Of a stretch of 15,012 nt of DNA, positions 8,901 through 15,012 are shown piece by piece (position 1 is the stretch's first letter; every line of letters begins with the position of its first letter). The stretch is from Larix sibirica (lineage: Eukaryota; Streptophyta; Pinopsida; Pinales; Pinaceae), in the NCBI GenBank assembly GCA_004151065.3, contig NWUY0300031161.1, positions 29,945 to 44,956 on the forward strand, read 5' to 3'. Under the pieces are notes generated by a model. It was given only the letters and a program-made list of their open reading frames with translations, did not search any database and was not told where the DNA came from. The position numbers were made by a program, and so were the translations under genes.

Positions 8901-10670
8901 AAGTCTTCATGATATCCAATATTGACCCCATTTGCCCAACTTGGATTTGCTAGGCAGTAGTTACATATTTTATGCCATTTAAAATCTTATTTCACCTCTC
9001 TTTTTCTGTTTTAATAGATCTGGAAATTTGTGTTACTTGCATACATTAAAATCAGCCCTAAAATTTAAATTGCATGGTAAATTTGCCTTAGTTTATGGCT
9101 GGAAATTACCTTTTGTAAATCTGCCCTGTTTTGCTAGTTAAATCTGCTCCAAAAACAGAATTAAAATATCATTTGAAGGCTGATTTGCTGGGTTGAAAGT
9201 ATCAGATTAGTAAATGATTGAAATTCCTAGATGTACCATAGTTTTATGATTATCCCTATTTGTACTTCATTTCTAATCTAAACAAGGGTTAAACATCCTG
9301 ATGTTACAAATCTGGTTTGCTGGTTGGTAAAGATATTTTGCAAGTTTATAACAGCAATTAATTAACTAATTCAGATATGGAAATTAAGGGTGTTTTCCCA
9401 CACATTAATCAACTCTCAATCCCTAATTCTGTGCCAATAAATTATCTCAAAACAGATCTGAATTTAAGCATCGAATATCAGCTTAGTTTATAGCTGGAAA
9501 TCATTCATAGTTGATGTGCTAGGAGTAACCTAAGTTGTCCAGGAATTGTATCTATCTTTAAATTTAGTTGCTAATAGGGAAACCCCCCATGTGTTGGATC
9601 ACCCAACCTAAAGTGAAGGAAGTACTTGCTTAGGTGACAGTGGTAATAATTCCAAGTTACACTTGAGCACAAATCTCACATGATAATTTACAAATGAGGC
9701 CAAGCTTCGAATGTATAGGAGTGGGGCTTTGATTAGCTACTCCCAAACCCATAAAACATGGGACCATAAGCCAACACACTGCCAACCGTTATTGGTTACA
9801 ACAACCCACTAAGGGTGAATAATAAATGACATCAATGACCACTAGGATCACAAGTCAAGATTACAAGAAGTGCACATTGTGGTGCATTAATTACATTAAA
9901 TACACCAAAACCATTGAGCTATTCCTTTGTCATTTGTGGACATTAATAAAATTATCTTATCTTATCTAATCCAATTCATCTTAAAAGTTTCAGTAGAGAA
10001 TGGTCCTCCCAGTGGATTTGGTGTCAACATTGTGTCACCGTTGATTGCATCTAGTTGAAAATGTTATTGTTTTCCTAGCCCGTCATCATTTCTGTAGCTA
10101 TGTTGTGTTGCTTACATCTAAATTGATCACCCATTCCCATCTTAGTCGACCCTATCTTTGTGTTTTCATTGATCCTATCACTTGTGTAGGTTGCCTTTTA
10201 AGCTTACTTGGCTGCCTTGGTAGTTTAAAAACATTAATGATTATAGCAAACAGAGTTGTAAGGAAAATAATCATAACATTGTCTAGAAAAGTGTGGCAAA
10301 TTTTACCTGTCAAATAGAGATAACAATGTCTTTGGAAATATTCCCTATTGTCTATGACATAAAATCAAATTCCTTGCAAGTACATATCAGATTGCTCTAT
10401 AGCTTGTGCAAAGATAACTAGTTTTGTCGATTCCAAAAACTTCCTCTTATAACAAGGACCATTACTTGAATGAAAATTGACCATTATGTTAATTGGTAGA
10501 AACATAATTCCAGTCACTATGATTTTCAAATGAAATCCATTATGATCTGTTTTCAAATTTGCTACAATTAGTTTACAACTTGCTATTATCTACCTTTAGG
10601 TTTTACCTACAATATACCTAACAATATTCATGAGGTTCCTTATGAACCTGCCTACAATTTATGCTTGATG
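8901..10670. other. Intron 1 stretch with no recognisable gene
   Basis: AT-rich sequence with scattered self-similarity: a CTTAGTTTATGGCTGGAAAT block at about 9087-9107 returns with one change at 9482-9502, and CTGCCC or AAATCTG motifs recur. No coding domain was identified. A 90-codon frame at 10045-10317 has no recognisable features. Confidence 0.5.
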
Positions 10671-10679
10671 TTGTCTTAA

Positions 10680-10858
10680 GGAAAACCTCATGAGGGAATC
10701 CATGGGCACTTCACTGCATTTCACGGATGGCATCTAACCCGGTAGGGACATCGAGTAAGGCATGCAACAGAGGCAGCTAGCGTGGGGGATTGAACCTGAG
10801 TCTCTTGCATGAAGCTCAAAGCAAGACAACCACTCGAGCTAGCCCACTGGGCTAATGT
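10680..10858 (-). mobile_element. tRNA-derived SINE, minus strand
   Basis: On the minus strand the 5' head carries an A box TAGCTCGAGTGG (10830-10841) and, 33 nt downstream, a perfect B box GGTTCAATCCC (10786-10796), the internal RNA polymerase III promoter of tRNA genes. The head resembles a tRNA but does not fold into a convincing full tRNA, and about 100 nt of unrelated body follows, as in plant SINEs. The 3' end and target duplications could not be fixed; the body seems to run to at least 10680. The segment is clearly GC-richer than its surroundings. Confidence 0.75.
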
Positions 10859-10899
10859 TATTTTTGATTCTTCTGCAACCATCCTAATTATTTTATTTT

Positions 10900-11470
10900 G
10901 AAAAATACGTCATATATTTACATTAAAGTATTCATGAACAACAAACCAAAATTGCGGAAGGTTCAAAAAGCATGCAAAGGACTGATCTCATACTAAAAAA
11001 CAAACCTACACCCAATGTTCCAAAATGTAAACAGAGCATAAACTCTCAGGTACTGTGAAATCCCAATGAAAGAGTATCAAACAATATAGCTGCAATCACC
11101 AAACAGGGCTGCCTGCTAGTGAATCCTTCCCTGAATGAGAGCTGAATACTGTTCCTGGATATATTTCCAACAACTCTTAGCAAACAGACAATCTCAGAAG
11201 ATATGTTTCACCATCTTAGAAACTGGAAAACAAGGCAGGGGCCATTAGAAAGCTCACTCCTTCCCAACTTGGCTGTAGAGGGGATCCCTTGATAGATGAC
11301 AAGCCATGCAAAGACCCACAACTTAGAGGAAAACCAAATAGATTAGACACTGTGCAGGGTGCACACTCGCTTATCTTCTTGATCAAGTAAAACCCACCTC
11401 GCATTAAGAACAAGAGCTAATACATACCACTGATGCAACATTGAATAAATCCTCCATGTTTTATCACAGG
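10900..11470 (-). mobile_element. LINE ORF2 3' fragment, copy 1
   Basis: Aligns along its length with 11590-12140 (copy 2). The minus-strand frame near 11170-11240 reads KMVKHIF-stop-DC then FAKSCWKYIQE, a broken version of the zf-RVT zinc-knuckle region found after the reverse transcriptase of plant L1-type LINEs. Stops and frameshifts show it is dead. It carries only the 3' part of the element. Confidence 0.65.
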
Positions 11471-11589
11471 GCACTTGCATTACAAAAAATATTTACAAAC
11501 AACAATTCAAAATAGTGGGTATACACAATGGAACTTATATTAGAAATACAATCAAAACAAGCTACCGCATCTAAATCTTTGGCATCTTT

Positions 11590-12910
11590 TATCAAGGAGC
11601 CTTTGGCCAACAACTACAGATGTACCTCATCCTGCCACATGTTACAGAAAGCAGACAAAGAACTAAATTCATCATAAAGGACAGACTCACTACAGATATT
11701 CCAGAGGGTAAATAGAGCATCAATCCTCAGGCATCCGAATGAAAGTGGAGTGAACCAAATAAATGCAATCACCAAACAAGGCCGGTTGCCAATGAATCCT
11801 TCCTCGGAGGAAAACTAATTACTTATCCTGGACATACTTCCAGCCCTTCCTTGCGAACTAACACTCCCATAAATTATGCTTCATTGTCGTAGAATGTTGG
11901 CAAATAGGGCAGAGACCATAAAAAAGCCCACTCTTTGCGAACTTGGCTTTGGAGGGGGATCATTTGATGAATAACAAGCCACACAAAAATCCACAGCTTA
12001 CAGGAAAGTCGAACAGACCAAATACTGTGAAGTTGGTGAACCCACCTGTCCTCTGAATCAATGGAAACCCTATGCGCATTGAGAACATGTGTTAGTGCAT
12101 GTTGCTGATGCAAAATGAAATATAACCTCCTAGAATCATACTGATGCAGAGGGTGGCCAAAGCTCCACCCCCAATCCCTCCAAAATGGTTTTGGTATTGC
12201 AACATTCATTTTGAAGACATCCTCTTAAGGGATGAACCCAACAAGCTTTGTGATAGACAGTCTATCTAAGGGGAGCAAAGCATAATCGTGAGCCAGAGTA
12301 TGCCAATCTTTCCATGAAGATGCCATTGAGTCCTATAGGTCTTGCCAAAATAAAATGCCCTTCTTACTTAAATGGCGAGCCTAGAAATGGGATATCTCAA
12401 CAATACAAGAACCCTAGAGCGTCCAACTCCAAATAGGGCATCTCACCAAATCCCAACCTGCTCTACTGCCCGTTATATTCCACTTGAACAAATTGGACAC
12501 TGTCTTTCAAGCTGTCCAAATACTCTTGAAGATAAATGAACCAGAGCCCTCTACTAGGCGGGGGGAAGAGATATTGCTACACAAAGAAAAAACTCCCTGC
12601 ACGTTGCCAACTGATGTTGGAATAAAACCTAACAAGGAGCAGTCCCCTTCAAGCACCACACTACCCACTTAGAGCAAGAATGCGCCCTTAGGTGGAAACA
12701 TCAATCAGCCCTAGCCCCCCCTTATTTTTGGACATGATACACACGACCCATGGGACCAACAAAAGACCCCTGTCTCCACTGTACATTGACTACAAGTAGA
12801 AGATCTGCTCCAGATGTCAAATCTTGAAGTAGCCATCCTTTGTTAAAGCTTGTAGAACACAGCCTTTTTGCTTTCCATATTTTTATACCTATTTGTGAGA
12901 CAACCAAAAA
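11590..12910 (-). mobile_element. LINE ORF2 3' fragment, copy 2 (end of RT through zf-RVT)
   Basis: On the minus strand the order from high to low coordinates follows a plant L1-type LINE. First comes PWVVCIMSKNKGGLGLIDVS (about 12695-12757), the K-x-x-GGLG-x-x-D motif that follows the reverse transcriptase core. Next is a linker with SWKDWHTLAHD-like sequence, then a 111-codon open stretch (12209-11874) with an IWSVRLSCKLWIFVWLVIHQ block typical of zf-RVT. Last is CPIC...KHNLWEC (about 11860-11912), the CCHC zinc knuckle. Several frameshifts and stops interrupt it. The catalytic YxDD part of the reverse transcriptase is absent, so it is 5'-truncated or decayed. Confidence 0.8.
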
Positions 12911-13374
12911 CGAATGTTCCCTTTTAGAAATTTGTTTCTACATAGTGTCACATAGGAAATAGAGAACAAATCTATGGTAAGTGCACCCTCCCTTGTATAA
13001 TTGTATTGCAGTTTTGTTTCTCTGTTGCACCAATTAGATGATAGTCTAACAACATATAGAGTTGCAAGGAAAAGTGTTTATTGTGTCCATTACATAATGA
13101 AGAATTGCAGTTCACTCAAATGCAACAAGTCTTCGAATCAGTTCTAACTTCTTGTTAAGATTATATGCTACTATAGACTAAATTCCAACTTCATTAGCAT
13201 TCAAATTAGTGACCCTTTGGGCATATGAGGGTTTTGTCAGCCATTAGTATGCATCATTTTATGGTATCAATATGATGATGTCTTTTGGTTGATCAATACT
13301 TGCTTTATTTGGAAGAGTTTGAGTTCACTTTATGCAGGTATATAAAATTCCACTCTGACTTGCCAACATTACAG

Positions 13375-13452
13375 GAGAAAGAGTTACCCCCAAAGGAGCC
13401 AGAACGTGATTTTGCAGGAACTCATTATATTCCAGTATATGTGATGCTCTCT
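13375..13452 (+). CDS. BAM: Beta-amylase exon 2: start of the GH14 catalytic domain
   Basis: 26 codons, residues 89-114 of the model. It opens with a charged linker (EKELPPKEPE) and then has RDFAGTHYIPVYVML, the first beta strand of the GH14 barrel. The acceptor is ACAG ending at 13374, chosen over the CAG ending at 13337 because only 13375 keeps the phase-0 join with exon 1; starting at 13338 would break the frame. The donor at 13453 is a perfect GTGAGT. The last residue is Ser (TCT) where the family usually has Pro in the sequence MLPLG. This is one C-to-T step from a Pro codon and sits exactly at the splice junction. Confidence 0.88.
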
Positions 13453-13597
13453 GTGAGTTTTCCTAATAGTTCGTCTTAAAATAGAATGATAAAACCAAAA
13501 ATATCATGCTGATTTATTGATCTGTTCATTTTTTATATGATTGTTAAACTGACTAATCTATTCCTAATGTATCTATTTATAAATTTTGTAATGTCAG
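13453..13597 (+). other. BAM: Intron 2 of the beta-amylase gene, 145 bp
   Basis: GTGAGT donor at 13453, TCAG acceptor ending at 13597, AT-rich throughout, phase 0. It is a short intron of ordinary plant size, unlike intron 1. Confidence 0.92.
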
Positions 13598-13801
13598 CTT
13601 GGAATTATCAGCGAGAAATGTGAATTGGTAGATCCAGAAACATTGAAAAAACACTTGAGAACCTTGAAATCTGCAAATGTTGATGGTGTGATGGTGGATT
13701 GCTGGTGGGGTATAGTTGAGGGTGACAATCCCCAGAAGTATAATTGGTCTGGCTACAGAGAACTATTCGATATTGTGCATGAAGCAAAGCTTAAGTTGCA
13801 G
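13598..13801 (+). CDS. BAM: Beta-amylase exon 3: substrate-binding VDCWWG block
   Basis: 68 codons, residues 115-182, between an acceptor TGTCAG ending at 13597 and a donor CAG/GTAAAC at 13802. It begins [16 protein letters not shown], continues with [20 protein letters not shown] and ends [20 protein letters not shown]. Asp148 in VDCWWG corresponds to the Asp (Asp53 in soybean beta-amylase) that binds the sugar at subsite -1; both Trp residues and Gly152 are conserved. In known beta-amylases the next residues are a V/A-x-MSFH stretch leading to the HxCGGNVGD signature. Plant beta-amylase genes commonly have an intron at this point, and no matching exon 4 is seen before 15012. Identification as beta-amylase is very secure; the subclade is less so. 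Confidence 0.95.
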
Positions 13802-14003
13802 GTAAACATCATTTTTTCCTCAAGATAAGCGATGTCTTGCCTTTGTTTCAAATAAAGTGTTCACGTTTCACAACTCTTGGATGAAAGCTTTCTAGATTAA
13901 GAAAATCTAAGGCAATTGCTACAAATCAGTATAACATGTCTCATGAGTCATGACATCATCATGTTCTTGGCTAATGCTACACATTGAAGGGAAAATCACA
14001 GGA

Positions 14004-14095
14004 ATATAAACTACGATAGCTATCTTACAATGCCAGTAGAGAAGTTTGTATATAAACTAGGGTAGCTATCTTACAATGCCAGTAGAGAAGTTTGT
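14004..14095 (+). repeat. 46-bp tandem duplication in intron 3
   Basis: Two units, 14004-14049 and 14050-14095, nearly identical (ATATAAACTA then TAGCTATCTTACAATGCCAG), with about two differences. The high identity suggests a young event. Confidence 0.95.
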
Positions 14096-14869
14096 TACCT
14101 GGAATTCAGGCACATCTTATATTCACTTCAACGGGCTTTGCCATTCATGAAAAATCTGAAAATAGATGTAAGGCATTCTTTTACAAAGTTTGGGTCCTCT
14201 GGAAGGCATATTCTATTCATGACCTTGAATATGTTATCCATCTGCATCTCTAGATCCCCCTCCATGATGGTGTCTAACATGAGGCTCAGCTCCCTTTTAT
14301 GACAGCATCTGGCATTATGTCGCTTTTGTCATATCACATTTATGCAACAGATTACCTCTGACACTTCAGTGGAGATATTTTCAGTGGTGTGCATGATTAT
14401 CTTTCCCACCTGTAATGATTAATCTGCATACTACACTAAATTATATACATCCCATTTCAAAAGGCATTATTATCAAAAGTTAAAATAGATAGCACACAAA
14501 GGGGAAATTGTAATTCTGTATATCATGGGCCAATCCTAACAACAAAAAAGAGGGTCATGCTATGAAATGCTGGCATGATCTTTAGCAAAAATAGAACTTC
14601 ACCTGGCACTGGCAGGTTCAATATTGCTACATGGTTGAGCAAAAATCACTACAAGCCATATCTATTTTCCGGCCAAGTGTTTATAATAGTTGTTAGTCTA
14701 CATGTGAAGTCCTTATTTTTCTCCTAAGCTCTATCAGGATGTAGACATGCACACTTAATGTCAAGAAATGGGGATAAATTCTTTTGTTAGAAAAGATAAC
14801 ATAAGATAATTTTATTAATTTCTACAAATAGCCAAAGAACATGTCAATGGGACTAGAAAATATAAATGT

Positions 14870-15012
14870 TCCCCCAAGGTTCCGGGACGGCAGGACGCTG
14901 GAGCGGGGAGATGCACATTTGAGACGCGTGGAGAGTCGGGAGACCACCCCCAAATTTTAGGAAAATTCAGGGGGGGGGACGGGGGGACGCTGGGGTCATA
15001 AAAATTCTAAAA
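14870..15012 (+). repeat. GC-rich segment with G-runs, probably the edge of a repeat
   Basis: Abrupt change from AT-rich intron to a G-rich segment with two related GGAC-GGACGCTGG blocks (about 14885-14902 and 14977-14995). It includes runs of nine, six and four G at 14970-14978, 14981-14986 and 14992-14995, enough for a G-quadruplex. The family is unknown and it is cut by the window end. Confidence 0.45.

Larger units (their letters stand above)
3430..13374 (+). other. BAM: Intron 1 of the beta-amylase gene, about 9.9 kb
   Basis: Bounded by the GTATGG donor at 3430 and the ACAG acceptor ending at 13374; both flanking exons are in phase 0. It is packed with transposable-element remnants listed separately (SINE-like insertion, promoter duplicate, tRNA-SINE, two LINE fragments) and low-complexity tracts. 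An intron of this size so near the 5' end is typical of gymnosperms and rare in compact angiosperm genomes. An extra small exon inside it cannot be ruled out from sequence alone. Confidence 0.75.
3166..15012 (+). other. BAM: Beta-amylase gene (BAM2/BAM7/BAM8-like), 5' part, continues past the window
   Basis: Gene locus assembled from three exons (3166-3429, 13375-13452, 13598-13801) that join in one frame with every junction in phase 0. The 182 predicted residues start with a transit-peptide-like region and continue into the beginning of the glycoside hydrolase family 14 barrel. Beta-amylases release maltose from the non-reducing ends of starch; plastidial forms act in transitory starch breakdown. 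The block PERDFAGTHYIPVYVML followed by [15 protein letters not shown] is closest, as I recall the family, to Arabidopsis BAM2 and the BAM domain of BAM7/BAM8 rather than BAM1 or BAM3. No BZR1-type DNA-binding domain is visible upstream, which favours a BAM2-like plastid protein. The catalytic glutamates and the HxCGGNVGD signature should lie in later exons outside the window, so activity cannot be judged. Confidence 0.88.
13802..15012 (+). other. BAM: Start of intron 3, open at the window end
   Basis: Begins with GTAAAC. No reading frame in the remaining 1.2 kb matches the expected next beta-amylase segment, so the intron is longer than 1.2 kb. It holds a 46-bp tandem duplication (14004-14095) and a GC-rich G-run segment near the end. 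Confidence 0.8.

Noticed and set aside
10786-10841. Functional tRNA gene on the minus strand
   Set aside because: A and B boxes are good, but there is no convincing acceptor stem or full cloverleaf, and a SINE-like body follows.
13285-13374. Extending exon 2 upstream to TTG 13285 or to an acceptor at 13337
   Set aside because: The frame there has no beta-amylase similarity, and the 13337 acceptor does not match the phase of exon 1; the 13374 acceptor does.
1-15012. CRISPR array, operon or bacterial mobile system
   Set aside because: The window is plant nuclear DNA with spliced exons; the repeats are two-unit tandem duplications without spacers.

Overview
This window looks like nuclear DNA from a seed plant with a large, repeat-rich genome. 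It is AT-rich, has no bacterial-style gene packing, and is mostly decayed transposable elements. A single plant gene runs across it on the + strand with GT-AG introns. Intron 1 is about 9.9 kb and full of transposon debris, which fits a gymnosperm such as a conifer best. That placement is inference, because nothing here identifies the species directly.

The gene is the 5' part of a beta-amylase most like the plastidial BAM2 / BAM7 / BAM8 clade. Three exons are visible, all joined in phase 0: 3166-3429 (88 codons, plastid transit-peptide-like), 13375-13452 (26 codons) and 13598-13801 (68 codons, with the substrate-binding VDCWWG block). Together they give 182 residues. The rest of the enzyme, including the catalytic glutamates and the HxCGGNVGD signature, lies beyond position 15012.

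Layout. 1-990 is AT-rich intergenic DNA with short duplications. About 991-2505 is a minus-strand Ty3/gypsy-like LTR retrotransposon remnant. 2577-2745 is a 64-bp tandem duplication. About 2790-3165 is a CpG-rich promoter/5'UTR, followed by exon 1. Intron 1 (3430-13374) contains a SINE-like insertion with a 10-bp target duplication, a 95-bp tandem duplication, an A-rich tract, a tRNA-derived SINE with clear A and B boxes on the minus strand, and two minus-strand LINE ORF2 3' fragments. It also holds a second, CpG-depleted copy of the gene's own promoter/5'UTR at about 4992-5320. Intron 3 (13802 onward) has a 46-bp tandem duplication and ends in a GC-rich, G-quadruplex-prone segment.

The most interesting signals are the promoter/5'UTR copy inside intron 1, where a hand count gives about 33 CpG in the promoter copy and 5 in the intron copy, and the repeated occurrence of two-unit tandem duplications at many sites. 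I found no wholly new gene system.
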